A stretch of 64,000 nt of DNA from Choristoneura fumiferana. Its lineage: Eukaryota > Arthropoda > Insecta > Lepidoptera > Tortricidae. The position numbers were made by a program, and so were the translations under genes. The number at the start of each line of letters is the position of its first letter. The first letter of the stretch is position 1. The stretch lies in the NCBI RefSeq assembly GCF_025370935.1, contig NC_133481.1, positions 20,329,641-20,393,640 on the forward strand, written 5' to 3'. Below the pieces are notes generated by a model. That model searched no databases. It was not told the origin of the DNA and worked only from the letters and a program-made list of their open reading frames with translations. This document shows positions 1-10,318 of the stretch, in pieces.

Positions 1-490
1 ATATTTATAGTGAAGGCAGAGTTACGCAAAAGATTAAAAAAAAAACAGGAAAATTTATTTTCAGGAATTTGTATTTAGAAATCTCTAAATTAGATTTAAT
101 AATGCTACTTTACTAACAATAAATATAAAAAAAAAAATGGGATGATTAACATAATAGGCTTTTGCACAACATAAACATGCGGATCGTGAAATGGCGGGAA
201 AACATATCATCTCGCTTTTTATTTTTTTCCTGCTAATTTGCTGTCACTGCTGTATTTTTTTGTTAAATTATCCATGAGGCCATTTTTTGTCTTGATTTGT
301 CAAGGTGGCCAAATACGCGTTCTAATCCGCTATCAGCAGCTCACAACTAGCAGACTGCTAGCAAGCGTTTTATGAATCATACTTCTTGACAACCGTCTAA
401 CAAGCTTAATCAGGTCTGCTAAGTAACAGGCGATCAACCTCAATTAAGGATTTTTATGAATAGGCTGTAAAACTCCACAACCGCGAGGGC

Positions 491-1401
491 GTGCAGCCGA
501 CCGGATTATTTCCTAACAACGTGTGTGGGATGCACCGCTATGTTGTGGCAATGGACAGACACCTCACCCGCTATTCCTTGGCAAACGAAAATTGGCGCAG
601 TCCTATGGTAATGAGCACGGAAGAACTTATGAAAAAGCAAAGTTTTTACAAGGCCCTAACAGGGCCTGATGTAGACCTTCTCGCGTCGGTGACCTGGTTA
701 CGTTTCGGGGATCTCTTCGGGGAAACCGAGGGTTTTGTGTGCTAACGAAGTTATCTGCCGGAGGTGTATCCTGAAGGACGGTACGGTCGACATTTGTCGG
801 GCATGCCGCCGTCCCGAGGAGTCACTCAGGCATATTATCTCCCGTTGTTCTCGTGTTGCTAACGGCGAGTATTTGCACAGACATAACTTATTAGCCAGGA
901 TTATCGACCAGCAACTTGCTCTTCGATCCCTGTGGACTCTGAGGTGCCGTATTATAGGAACGTCCCTACGCCAGTTCTCGAAAATGGTCATGACACGCTC
1001 TATTGGGATCGATCTGTCATCACCATCCCACATGACGAGAACCTCGTAAAGGCCGAGAAGTAGATTTTTTTGACATTCATAAGTGCTTGTTATAGCCTAA
1101 ATTGAATAAAGATATTTTGACTTTGACTTTGACTTTGAAGGACAAACTCCGTAAGTACCTTGACTTGGCTCACGAGGTGACTGCTATGTGGGATGTTGAC
1201 TCGACGATCATTGTCCCGATAGTCGATTCGGCAAACGGCCTAATAGCGAAGAGTCGACCAAAATCTCAAGAGACTCTCGCTAGATGGCTGGATCAAGGGC
1301 CAGGTACAGAAGGCGGTACTTCTGGACACAATGAATGTCCGTGTTATGAGACAGTTTTGTCTTTCGGAAACCTGCTCGATATTTTTATGGTACGGTTTTA
1401 A
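491..1401 (+). pseudogene. Decayed non-LTR retrotransposon, C-terminal region
   Basis: Frames in this stretch together spell the tail of a non-LTR reverse-transcriptase polyprotein. Visible pieces are a zinc-knuckle-like CRRC...CRAC...H...C followed by RHN (about 750-900), a PHDENLVKAEK segment (about 1025-1060), and DKLRKYLDLAHEVTAMWDVDSTI (about 1138-1215). This order (Cys/His knuckle, then a possible nuclease-like module) is known from site-specific and related LINE clades; assignment to one clade is not possible here. At least three frame changes are needed: near 720-735, near 925 and near 1260. Codons after DRSVIT (about 1020) run straight into IPHDEN, which suggests an internal deletion. 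A 76-bp foreign insertion splits it at 1060. The element is dead and there is no evidence of a complete 5' part upstream of 491. Confidence 0.75.
1061..1140 (+). mobile_element. 5'-truncated LINE tail nested in the older element, 4-bp TSD
   Basis: The insertion ends in AATAAAG, then TTTTGACTTTGACTTTGACTTTG, the sort of short tandem 3' tail used by several insect LINEs. GAAG occurs at 1057-1060 and again at 1137-1140. Removing one GAAG plus the insert restores the host reading frame (AEK joined to DKL). It is therefore a tiny 5'-truncated insertion by target-primed reverse transcription. Confidence 0.75.
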
Positions 1402-1512
1402 GGTATTATAGGTAGAGTCATTCACGATGACGCGGGCCGTGGTTCTTATTACAATTTAATTAATGGCTAATTTTGTCAAAATCACGCGTCTTCGTGGATG
1501 GCACTAGGTATA
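1402..1512 (+). repeat. Dispersed repeat with GCCATTAATGGC-type dyad, copy 1
   Basis: Shared words are TCATTCACGATGACGCG, CCGTGGTTCTTATTACAAT, and CGTCTTCGTGG followed by CACTAGGTATA. Other copies lie at 28374-28484 (+), 10241-10318 (-), 14757-14836 (-) and 27767-27873 (-). No protein signal and no clear termini; probably a fragment of a larger mobile element. Confidence 0.7.
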
Positions 1513-1612
1513 AATATGATTTAAATGTAAATTTCGTTTTCACGCCCGTAATAAACTAACCACTATACTTCAGGCAGAACTTTTGTCTACAGTGGCGCCA
1601 ACTGGTGAGCAC
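1513..1612 (+). other. Possible LTR end followed by primer-binding-like site
   Basis: An AATAAA-containing, A/T-rich stretch ends in TTGTCTACA and is followed at 1593 by TGGCGCCAACTGGTG. That resembles the LTR-end plus tRNA primer-binding-site arrangement of insect Gypsy-like elements. No second LTR, gag or pol is visible, so this could be chance or a lone remnant. Confidence 0.25.
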
Positions 1613-1827
1613 GGAAACGGTAGCCTCATTGCAAGCAAGACTGTAACGTCAAAAAAGCCTCACGATGCTAACGCCATCTAACGATAGTTTGCCTGTCTTT
1701 TAGCCCTCATTCAATGTTAACTCATATATGCCCAGAACTATTTTTAGTCTCCAATTTCTTTAATTCGCTAGACGTGACAGATAAGCGTTTTCGTTTACAA
1801 ATTCGCCACCGGCCATATATGGGTTAA

Positions 1828-1926
1828 GTGTGAAGTTCTCAATCCATAGTGGGCCCGCGTGGGAGCTACGGCCCAAGCTCATTCTGAGAGGGCGCCTGTG
1901 CCCAGCACTGGCACGTATGCAGGCTG
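1828..1926 (+). mobile_element. SINE-1 (tRNA-headed, lepidopteran type), 5'-truncated fragment
   Basis: Matches the 3' half of the SINE-1 copies elsewhere in this window (GTGTGAAGTT...GGGCCCGCGTGGGA...GCCCAAGC...CTGTGCCCAGCACTGG). The tRNA head and the (TGA)n tail are both missing. Confidence 0.75.
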
Positions 1927-2014
1927 GCAAAAAAAATGAAGAATTCTTTCTGGGAGTAGTTTGTTAATCCTTGTTTTGTTGTTTTAGGTGAACTTATGCA
2001 GAAGCACACGTATC

Positions 2015-2114
2015 NNNNNNNNNNNNNNNNNNNNNNNNNNNNNNNNNNNNNNNNNNNNNNNNNNNNNNNNNNNNNNNNNNNNNNNNNNNNNNNNNNNNNN
2101 NNNNNNNNNNNNNN
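2015..2114. other. Assembly gap (100 N)
   Basis: Exactly 100 N, the conventional placeholder for a gap of unknown size. No sequence shared between the two flanks was noticed. Confidence 0.99.
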
Positions 2115-2337
2115 GGGTCAAAAGTCGGTGCACTTTTGCATCTTGTTATACACTAACCTAACGTTACAACAACATCAAAACATTGCAATAGTCCATCTAA
2201 GTGTAGTAAATAATACGTCTAAATCCTCCAGAGGTGACACAACAGTAGTAAAAATGTAAAAAATGGTATGTAACAGTTATATTTTGCATTTTTTTTAATT
2301 AATAGCTAGCTTTAACTAGTCCTTCCTTCTTTCTGTA

Positions 2338-2489
2338 AAAAAGGTTGCCTGGAAGAGATCGCTCTTAAGCGATAAGGCCGCCTATTGCTTCACCTTGCAA
2401 TATTTTTTTCTGTGTATCTGTTTTCTGTATCGCTTTACTATGTCTGTGTACAATAAAGAGTCTTTGTATGTATTTGTATTGTATTGTAA
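2338..2489 (+). mobile_element. LINE 3' tail (GGCCGCCTATTG / GTACAATAAAGAGT family)
   Basis: Runs from AGGTTGCCTGGAAGAGATCG through GATAAGGCCGCCTATTGCT to GTACAATAAAGAGTCTTTGTA and then TGTATTGTATTG. The polyadenylation-like AATAAA plus a short tandem end marks a non-LTR 3' terminus. Related tails occur inverted inside the duplicated block (9541-9656, 10087-10150 and their second copies). Confidence 0.7.
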
Positions 2490-2935
2490 TAGATAAAAAT
2501 AATATTACCACATCTAAATTTTTTTTTCAGGCGTTTGTTTATTTTTTGGAATAATCTTCATTTTTTTTTTATTTATTTCGACCTATTTACGTCCCACTCG
2601 CTGCCAAAAATGTCGGAAATAATGTTAACACTGCCGCTGCCGACGTACGTCCGCCCGCTTCACAACACCTCAACCAGCATCCGACCCCAAACCACACTCG
2701 AGTTTATTAAAAATATCTATTCATACGCCAAAAATATTTAACTTAAAAAAAAACATTTCCGCACTCGTACGTTAGCTCCGAAAAGCGTTAACATAAGTGT
2801 TTTGTAATCCGCTTTTTACCTTTACCCGATTACGGGAAATAGGGCTAAGTACAAAAGTATTATTTTCAGACTTAAGTGGTTTTGGTGTTAACGGTGTAGC
2901 TCTTTTAACGATTCATTGGGCCTCATTAATATTTT

Positions 2936-3050
2936 AGTACCCCGGGCGACGAGCTTTGTCGGGTTGAAACTCGGGATAATAAGCGTTTCCCCATAGATTA
3001 AGACAAAGCTCGATCGATTTGGATGACAGTTCAGGAAGTAGCAGTGTCAA
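2936..3050 (+). repeat. Dispersed repeat, GGGCGACGAGCTTTG type
   Basis: The segment CCCCGGGCGACGAGCTTTGTCGG...GCGTTTCCCCATAGATTAAGACAAAGCTCGATCGATTT resembles 45050-45240 (CCTGGGTGACCAAGCTTTGCTCGG...AAGCTAGATCGATTT). It is probably an RTE/SINE-like fragment; the ends are unclear. Confidence 0.5.
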
Positions 3051-3128
3051 ATAAGTTCGATTCATAAATGTATTAGATAATGTTATCTATCTATATATGT
3101 AAACCTATATCTTGTTATATATATTATA

Positions 3129-5811
3129 CTAGCTGTTGCCCGCGGCTTCGCTCGCGTTAAATATGAGGTAACACAGATCATTTACTTTCTATGATCTTTA
3201 TTTTCGTATTTAATTGATTTTTCGGAGGATTATATTTGCAAATTTTAGAATTTAAAATCAACCTAGATGATCATAATTCGTTAAACTTTGAACCCCTGTT
3301 TCACATTTTGGTCAGGGTGTAATTCTAGAAAACCCACGTGCTTCTTTTGCCCGCGACTTCGTACCTACGCGGCATAGGATTGTTCCCGCAGGATAGGATA
3401 AGTGAATTCAAGAGAAAACCACACTGTCCGCGATTGAATTGAAACAGGCTTCTATTATTTCGGGTATCGATTTTTAAAAAGCTTTTACTGAATAGTTTTT
3501 TTAAATCCGCTCAGTTTTTCCAGAGATTCCCCAAACAACCAAGAAGCAGACAAATTTAAATATTTCCTTTTCCCATGGGAATTTCGAAAAAATCCTTACT
3601 TAGTGCACTCCTATGATACTTTATCTACATGTGTGCCAAATTTAGGTCTGTCAGCCTGTCCTGTCACAGTATACTGTTTTACAGGTATGGATAAATTTTG
3701 TTACGTAATGAGTTGATTGGTTTGGCGTAGGTACTTAATGTGTCCTCCTAACGTTAAGGAGTTATACCTTCCATCATCAGCTCACCTGAATAACCAGAAA
3801 GAATACAACTAAAGGTCTACCTATACGTGCATATGATGTTTAAAGAAACTTCCTCTAACTCCTAACCCTTAAGGAGTTTAACCTTCCATCATCAGCTCAT
3901 CAACATGAGATGATGTCTGTCAGACGCAAATACTTAAATAACTCGAGATAATTATATAAAAACGTAATGCGTGCCTACAAAATTTGAGGTTGCCCTCGAT
4001 TTCCCTGAGATTCCGTCATCAGATTCTGATTTGGTGACAATGGGACTACCTCAGGAGTAGATATTATTTCGAATAAAAAAATATTTAAAAAATCGGTCCA
4101 CAATTGAGCGAGAAATCGGTGAACAAACATAAATAAATATATATAACGGAATGCATAACCTCCTCATTTTTTTGAAGTCGGTTAAAGAGCTTTTTGCAGC
4201 GTACGTGCAGTATAAAATTTTGAATTTTGAAATTTTAGCTTTCTACAACCAGTAAAACGCAAAATCCTGTTTTTTTCCGTTCCCATAAAAAAACGGAAAT
4301 GCTCTGTTAATGCTCCCCTACACTCCAAGGAACACACTTGCCAAGTTTCAGCTATCTACGACCAGTAAAAAGAAAAATCCCGTTTTTCCCTGTTCTCGTG
4401 TGAATTTTGGACAGTCCTCTCTCAGTGCTCCTCTACATTGCCGAATTTCAGCTTTCTACCAGTAAAACGAAAAGTCCCATTTTTCCCTTTCCCGTGAGAA
4501 TTTCGGCAAATTATCTCTTAATCGTTCCACAATAATACTAATGCTGTTTAATGTAAAATTGCAATAATACTAACGATAAATCCTGTTTTTTCCCGTTAAC
4601 GTCAGAATTTCGGGAAATCCTTTTGTAGTGCTCCCCTACACTCCTCCCCAAGGAACCTAAATGCCAAATTTGAGTTTTCTGCGATCAGTAAAACGAAATA
4701 TCCCGTATTTTCCCGTTCCCGTTGGAATTTTGGAAAGTCCTCTCTTAACGCTCTTCTACAATCCCCAAGCAACCTACATGCCGAATTTCAGCTTTCTAGG
4801 ACCATTAAAATGAAAGATCCTGTTTTTTTCCCTTTCCCGTGGGAATTTCGGGAAATTATTTCTTAATGGTTTTCTTCACTTCTCAAGCAACTTGCAGCTT
4901 TCTGCGACCAGTAAAACGAAAAATCCCATTTTTCCCGTTCCCGTCAGAACTTCGGGAAATCCTTTTGTAGTGTTCCCCTACACTCCTCAAGGAACCTAAG
5001 TATATGCAAAATATCAGTTTTCTAGACCAGTAAAATGAAAAATCGATCCCGTTAAACTGAATATAAATCCCGGTTTTTCCTTATCCCGTGGGAATTTCCC
5101 AAATTCCTTAAAACTTTTTTTTACTATTATAATCACCTACTTCTATGCCAAATTTGAGTCTAGTATTATATTTCATAGAATTCAGTTAAACTGAATATAT
5201 AAATCCCGTTTTTTCCTTATCCCTTGGGAATTTCCAAAATCCTGAAATCGATGTTTTAATTAATGTAATACCTACTTGTGAATCAAATTTGAAGTCTAGT
5301 TAGTATATTACAGTTACTGAGATGGTCACTCGGAATCGAATATATAAATCCCGTTTTTCCCGTTACCGTTAGAATTTCCAAAAATCCTTCCTTAGTGGAT
5401 GCCTACATTGTATAAGGTATCTATGTGCAAAATTTCAAGTCTCTAGGTCCAGTGGTTTGGGCTGTGCGTTGAAATATCAACGATTGCTTTTCGATTGACT
5501 TTGTCACCACATTACCCCTTTCAGGGTTGAATTCTCAAAAAACCTGAAACACGTGTTTACTTATTTGTTGTTAAGAATACTCCTGTGAAGTTTCGAATAA
5601 AATAGTCTTACTAATCTTGTTCCCCATACTAACTTTGGACCCCCATTTCACCCCCTTAGAGGGTGAATTTTGAAAAATCCTTTCTTAGTGCACCCTAGAC
5701 CTTAAAAGGAACCTACGTGCTAAATTTGAAATCCCTAGAACCAGCGGTTTGGGCTGTGCGTTGATACATCAGTCAATCACTTTTGCCTTTTATTATATAG
5801 ATAGATAGAAC
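3129..5811 (+). mobile_element. Long ACTAG...CCCGCGGCTTCGC element with internal tandem array
   Basis: Opens with ACTAGCTGTTGCCCGCGGCT (3129) and closes with GTGCGTTGATACATCAGTCAATCACTTTTGCCTTTTATTATATAGATAG (5760-5810). Both ends recur in insect genomes, but the class of this element is not settled from sequence alone. Inside are a second CCCGCGACTTCG start (about 3345), a twice-repeated TAAGGAGTT...CCTTCCATCATCAGCTCA module (3760-3900), a CCTCCTCATTTTTTTGAAGTCGGTTAA module (4160-4190), and a tandem array (4240-5480). No coding frame of note, so it is non-autonomous or fully decayed. Several internal starts suggest more than one insertion. Confidence 0.6.
4240..5480 (+). repeat. Degenerate tandem array, ~110-bp units
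   Basis: The word CCAGTAAAA(C/T)GAAAAATCC recurs at about 4249, 4361, 4459, 4684, 4801, 4907 and 5026, with weaker units to about 5480. Each unit carries TTTTTCCCGTTCCCGTGGGA followed by ATTTCGGGAAAT, which is self-complementary and could fold into a hairpin, then CTACACTCC...AAGGAACCTACATGCC. Copies differ at many sites, so the array is old. Confidence 0.75.
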
Positions 5812-5864
5812 GCCACGATAACATCTATCAAAACAAGTAAATAGTTTTAGGCACATGCTCACAT

Positions 5865-5929
5865 GCTATGGGGGAGGTCTATGTCCAACTGTGGACGTCC
5901 TACGGCTTATCAGTGATGATGATGGCTGT
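5865..5929 (+). mobile_element. RTE-type LINE 3' end, short fragment
   Basis: GGGGGAGGTCTATGTCCAACTGTGGACGTCCTACGGCTTATCAGTGATGATGATGG is the last coding and 3' part of RTE-type elements, ending in the (ATG)n tail seen also at 21332, 50775, 56205 and 63175. Confidence 0.65.
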
Positions 5930-6190
5930 TGGGAACCCAACAAGAGTATTTTTTATGTTTTTTATTATGGCAACACTGGCTTGCCCCTCCCTTCCTGCCT
6001 TGCATAAGCTGGCTCGACGTAACGCGTGTCTGTTGTGTTGTTAATTAAAATAAACTGTTTTCTCGGTATAAAAGAGTGTTTTCGTGCCACCATCAACTCC
6101 CACAGCCACAAGACTGAATGCAACAATGGTGATAATACGCTGATTTCTAAACCCAACTTCTATACTAGAGTACAGCAGCCGTAGGAATCT

Positions 6191-6325
6191 CAGCAGGGCT
6201 ACTACGAAACTCGAAACTCGAAGTTCGTGTCGTGCGGTCCCTCTGACATTATACTATTTAATACGAGAGCGAGAGAGACCGCATGACACAAACTTTAAGT
6301 TTCGAGTTTCGTAGTAGCCCTGCTG
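6191..6325. mobile_element. Palindromic MITE, ~50-bp inverted arms
   Basis: CAGCAGGGCTACTACGAAAC at the left is answered by its reverse complement ending at 6325. The arms continue through GTGTCGTGCGGTC / GACCGCATGACAC. Only about 30 bp separate them. A half copy lies at 10743-10833, where the left arm is lost to the gap, and a degraded relative at 44800-44890. No TSD is clear. Confidence 0.8.
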
Positions 6326-6372
6326 GTCGGAACCTAAATCTATCTGTTTGAGATGTGACCTCACTCAATACT

Positions 6373-6545
6373 TAGAGGGCGGTGGGCCAGACCCGGGTTC
6401 GCATCTCTGAGTTTTTCGAAATTCATGAGCATAATTTCTTTTGAAATGTACCATGAGCTTTACGGTGAAGGAAAAGAATGGTGTGTGTGAATTTCCCATT
6501 CCGCACTGGGCCCACGTGGGATCTACGTTTCCAGCCCTCTCATTT
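6373..6545 (+). mobile_element. SINE-1 fragment in copy A
   Basis: Contains the B-box-like GGGTTCGCATC, then TCTGAGTTTTTCGAAATTCATG, the ACCATGAGCTTTACGGTGAAGGAAAA module and CCGCACTGGGCCCACGTGGGA. The A-box side is damaged and the (TGA)n tail is missing. The same fragment is at 10880-11052 in copy B. Confidence 0.75.
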
Positions 6546-8445
6546 TGAAAATATATTGATAGTTAGTATGGATTATCAGGAGAAGGTTTGTATGAAACCA
6601 AATATTCGAAAAATTGTAGACAAGAGTAAAAACATCGAATTTGGGCGGGTGGTGGATTAATAAACTAGAAACCAAGTTAACCCGAGGTCATTAAGTAAAC
6701 AAAAAGACTTATTAAATCTAATAGCTCTTAACCGATATTACTTACGTCAATAGAAAGTAATCGATCGCGGTGCCGACACAGCCGTGTTTGTGTATCGATT
6801 AATTAATAAACGGAGATACGATCGAGCCAGATCCACCATCGATACACCGCCTCTCTAATTGAGCCGCCAGTAAAGAAAAAACTTGACCATCGACAACACA
6901 ACCACAACAACCTATCGCCCACCAATACCTTAATAAAAAAAGAAAGCTTGTTTAGTTACCTTTGGTTCGATTTTCCAATGAGCTTAAGATGTTGTAAAGA
7001 TCTTTTGGCATGATAGAATTCCCTTCAACTGTGAGCCAAACGGAACTCTATGGTCCAAACTGAAGCCTTAAAAAAAGAAACCGCCGAACGCTAAATGCCG
7101 AGCATTTACCTGTCAAATTATTAAAAAATAAATCTCCTGTCTATGCCTGGGAACAACAATTTTGATTAATGGCATCCCATCCCGATTATGCTGTTACATT
7201 GTGCGGATTTATAATGGTAACACTATCGCCCGCATCGAGAGTTGTAACATTAGCAGATTTTTAGCGCGTTTTTGGCGTTTTTTCGCATTTTACCCGTTCC
7301 CATGTGTGGGAAGCTATCGGCGCGTTTGACATCCAAGCTTACTCGCACAAAACAATTTGGACAATACCATTTTTTTAAGGCACAATGAGTAAGTTCTAAG
7401 ACACTGATGGTAAGGCAATACTTGGGTTTAAAGGTAAGCCGATTGGCGTCGGGTTGCGCGGTCGGGTTGCGCCCGCGCAAGCTTCGTTAAAGTGTTAGCT
7501 GAAACTTTATATGACTTTATTTGCATCGATGGCCGAGGCGCATCAGACAATGTGTATTTCCAGTCCAGGGTCTTTCACCTTAGCACTGTGTATGTAAGCG
7601 GTTCTTCTAGTGGCCTTTTAAGACGTATCACTAACTTTTGATAACGCTATATTTCACGAGCCTATCTATAAATACCAAAAAAAAAACGTGAAATGGAGAT
7701 CTTTAAGTCTTAACCTGTCCTCTCCCAGAGGCACAATTTGGCCCAAATTCCTTTGATCCTTTATCCTGGGAGATGACAGATTAAAATATTCTGCATTTAA
7801 TAAGAATCTCACATGACTTTAAACTAAAAAGATTTAAAGTTATGCAAAAGAGACAAGTTTTGCACAACTGGAAACCAAAGAGCCGGAAACTACGAGTATC
7901 TTTCAGAGAAATCATTATTATATAGCTATTCAACGAGGAAACGTCTTTTGAGCATGATGACATGAAGATAATTTATAGATTTAATTTTAAGCAACTAGTT
8001 TTTTTTGTTTTTTCCTCTTTGTATATCTTGAATACTTATTTTATTTCTTAAATAATAACAATTTAACAGTAATTTCAATCATTGCATCACCCTCCGATCT
8101 CATGATGCATCTATAATGATGCAGTTTATTAGGCGTTCAATGATAAACACTTGTAAATAACAATCTATAGATTATTATAGTTCCAGTGTGGTATTCAGAT
8201 GATGAAATATATGTGACTGTTGATTTGGTTACTTGGTAAGTATTCTGTAGTCTATGAGCAACTTTCAAAAGTTTCATAACCCCTGACATTGTCATTTAAA
8301 ATTTTTATATCTCAAAAATGGCTGAACGGATTTTAACGAAACATGGCTAAGAAACACCACCAGGAAACTCACTTTCACGTTTTTTTTCTTTTATTCGACG
8401 TAAATAAGTTTTTGGTAAAAAATTCATTTTTAGTACAAGCTTTTT
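6546..8445. other. No gene or recognised repeat in this stretch of copy A
   Basis: Short open frames (up to 76 codons) show no protein-like features and are broken by one-base shifts in copy B. A GC-richer patch near 7430-7490 (GGGTTGCGCGGTCGGGTTGCG) stands out slightly from the AT-rich background. Confidence 0.6.
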
Positions 8446-9022
8446 TTTGCTGACTGTACTTTTTATAATTGTACTTGTATTGTCGCTCAAAATAAATTTG
8501 CATACCAAATTTCAAGTCAATGCCGTTAACCGTTGAAGAGTTCCTTCCTGGTGGAAACGATCCTGGCCGATGTCACTACCAGATTATTGTACTGTCACAT
8601 AATTTACATAAGTGTATTAAATGCAGTGTATTTGCAGGTGGTAGGACCTTGTGCAAGGTCCGCCCGGATTGCTACACCATCTTGCTCGCTAATCCTGCCG
8701 TGAAGCAGCAGTGCTTGCACTGTTGTGTTTCGGCGTGGAGAGTAAGACAGCCGGTGAAATTACTGCACGTGAGGTATCCCATCTTAGGCCTCTAGGTTGG
8801 CAACGCGTCTGCAATTACCCCTGGTGTTGCAGATGTTTATGGGCGGGTGATCTCTTACCATCAGGAGACCCACTTGCTCGTTTGCCATCCAGTCGAATAA
8901 AAAAAAAATATCAAGTCAATCCAAACTAATGGAAGTTGGTCGAATTTAACTTGCAAGATTTGATTACAGACAGACAGACAGACAACGGGACAGGTGAAAC
9001 TAAATAAAAGCTTGTAAAAAAG
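8446..9022 (+). mobile_element. Family-X LINE-like tail, interrupted by family-B element
   Basis: Host words are GCTGACTGTACTTTT, AAATTTCAAGTCAATGCC, GTTGAAGAGTTCC, TGTCACTACCAGATTATTGTACTGTCAC, GAAGTTGGTCGAATTTAACTTGCAAG, then (GACA)n and GAAACTAAATAAAAGCTTGT. An uninterrupted copy is at 60700-60955 (+); others are at 20597-20875 (-), 58793-59115 (+) and 59260-59445 (+). At about 8631-8909 it is split by the family-B element. Copy B repeats the arrangement at about 12967-13540. Confidence 0.8.
8631..8909 (+). mobile_element. Family-B SINE-like element, nested, A-tailed
   Basis: Runs from TTTGCAGGTGGTAGGACCTTGTGCAAGG through GTTTCGGCGTGGAGAG and GTTGCAGATGTTTATGGGCGG to CCATCCAGTCGAATAAAAAAAAAA. 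Full-length copies of about 280 bp occur at 13150-13427 and 61765-62044, the latter with a target duplication. The frame of 91 codons across it is not a gene: it merely runs from host repeat into this repeat. Confidence 0.8.
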
Positions 9023-9503
9023 ATAAGATATTCTGCAGGTCTCAACCGGGCTTTATACCGTTTGGCAGAAAGAAGTGGCTATGGTGATTCCGGCTACATT
9101 AGACAATATCTCAGAAAACCCAAAGCCTTTGACTTCTACGTGCGTTACTAAAAAAAGTGTAATTAAATTTGGGATTCCCATCAATTCCTGGTCCCGATTA
9201 GCGGCAGTCGCGGCGATCATCCCGCGTCGCTGCGCATGAGTGCTTATTGATACGTCAAGTGACAGGTCGTGTGATGCCGCGTACGACGAACAATGGAGAG
9301 ACGTTTGACTGAAGCGGTTTGATATTAGTGTGAAGTGAGTGAAAAGTGGTGACTGGAAGGCATTTATCCTAGAATTTAAAAATTACGTGCTCAGGAATTA
9401 TTTAATTGAGCTGAACTGAATTGAAACTGACATTCGCAGTCACCTGCTAATACTCATACATGAGAATGTAAGGAGCGCCAAGGTGTTCAAAAATATGTGA
9501 ATA
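9023..9503. other. Unique-looking stretch in copy A
   Basis: No repeat recognised. The piece about 9180-9370 is richer in GC and purine-rich on the plus strand (GTGTGAAGTGAGTGAAAAGTGGTGAC) and could be a 5'-UTR exon or promoter-proximal DNA of a gene. Nothing coding follows within view, so this stays a guess. Same sequence at about 13540-14023. Confidence 0.3.
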
Positions 9504-10150
9504 AGTCAAAACCGTTATAGCGACACCAGTTTATAACGACATACAATACAAACAATACAATACAAAGACTCTTTATTGTACACCAGACATAGTAAGCGAT
9601 ACAGAAAACAGATACACAGAAAAAAAAATTACAAGGTGAGCAATAGGCGGCCTTATCTATAATGACCCAAAATGATATCTAGATACGCTTCATTATCTGT
9701 CCCCGATCCGCTGAGCTGTTTTCCTAGAGCTGCGCTGAGCGAGGGTAGGTTATGCTTTTCATTTCATTAGATTATTTTTTTTTTGTTTGAATTATCAAGG
9801 AGCGCCCTTGGGTACCTATTATGGCACTCCAGGGCGCCTCGGTGCACCGTTTGAGAACCTTTGATTTACAGTATCACCGTCTGTTAAATCGGCAGCACCA
9901 GAAATGCTTGAAAATATCTTTCCCGTCGAGCAGTCACTAACCGATCCGCAACTATAAAAACCGTTTATAACGACATTGAAGGACAGCAATATTTTATCAC
10001 TAAGCACGGTTGGTCGTTATAACCAGTGTTACATTGGTGAACTTAGTATATAAGATCGCGTTGAGTTTTTTTGGTCATTATAGCGATTAAGGCCGCCTAT
10101 TGCTCACCTTGTAATTTTTCTCTGTGTATCTGTTTCTGTATCGCTTACTT
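9504..10150. mobile_element. Composite inverted-repeat element with pogo/Tigger-like ends (copy A)
   Basis: Starts AGTCAAAACCGTTATAGCGACACCAG. Internal motifs TTATAACGACA and GGTCGTTATAACC are typical in style of pogo/Tigger-type termini. A LINE 3' tail lies inverted on each side: minus strand at 9541-9656 and plus strand at 10087-10150. In copy B the inner edges share the same junction word, GGTCATTATAGCGATAAGGC and its complement, so tail and transposon end form one long inverted repeat. Size about 650 bp; no transposase. Confidence 0.55.
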
Positions 10151-10240
10151 GATTGATTCATGACAAACACATTAATCGCAACGCATCCTCGCACACCTCT
10201 CATGGAAATGCAGCCTAAGCTCCTTATTCCCTATACCTTT

Positions 10241-10318
10241 GATTTTGTCAAAATTAGCCATTAATGACATTGTAATAAGAGCCACGGAACGCGTCATCGT
10301 GAATGACTCTACCTATAA
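10241..10318 (-). repeat. Dispersed repeat with GCCATTAATGGC-type dyad, copy 2
   Basis: Reverse complement of the 1402-1512 repeat, lacking the CGTCTTCGTGG end. It is preceded by ACGCATCCTCGCACACCTCTCATGGAAA (10177-10205), another dispersed motif also at 14695, 22085 and 25310-25420. Copy B equivalent at 14757-14836. Confidence 0.65.

Noticed and set aside
4240..5480. CRISPR array
   Set aside because: Units are ~110 bp tandem repeats without constant-repeat/variable-spacer alternation and lie in a eukaryotic transposon; no cas genes.
8520..8929. 91- and 72-codon frames (also 13039-13314 and 61638-62135)
   Set aside because: They read through family-X and family-B repeats; the same peptide appears wherever family B lies.
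9180..9380. Promoter and first exon of a host gene
   Set aside because: Only base composition suggests it; no TATA, clear donor site or downstream coding exon can be shown.
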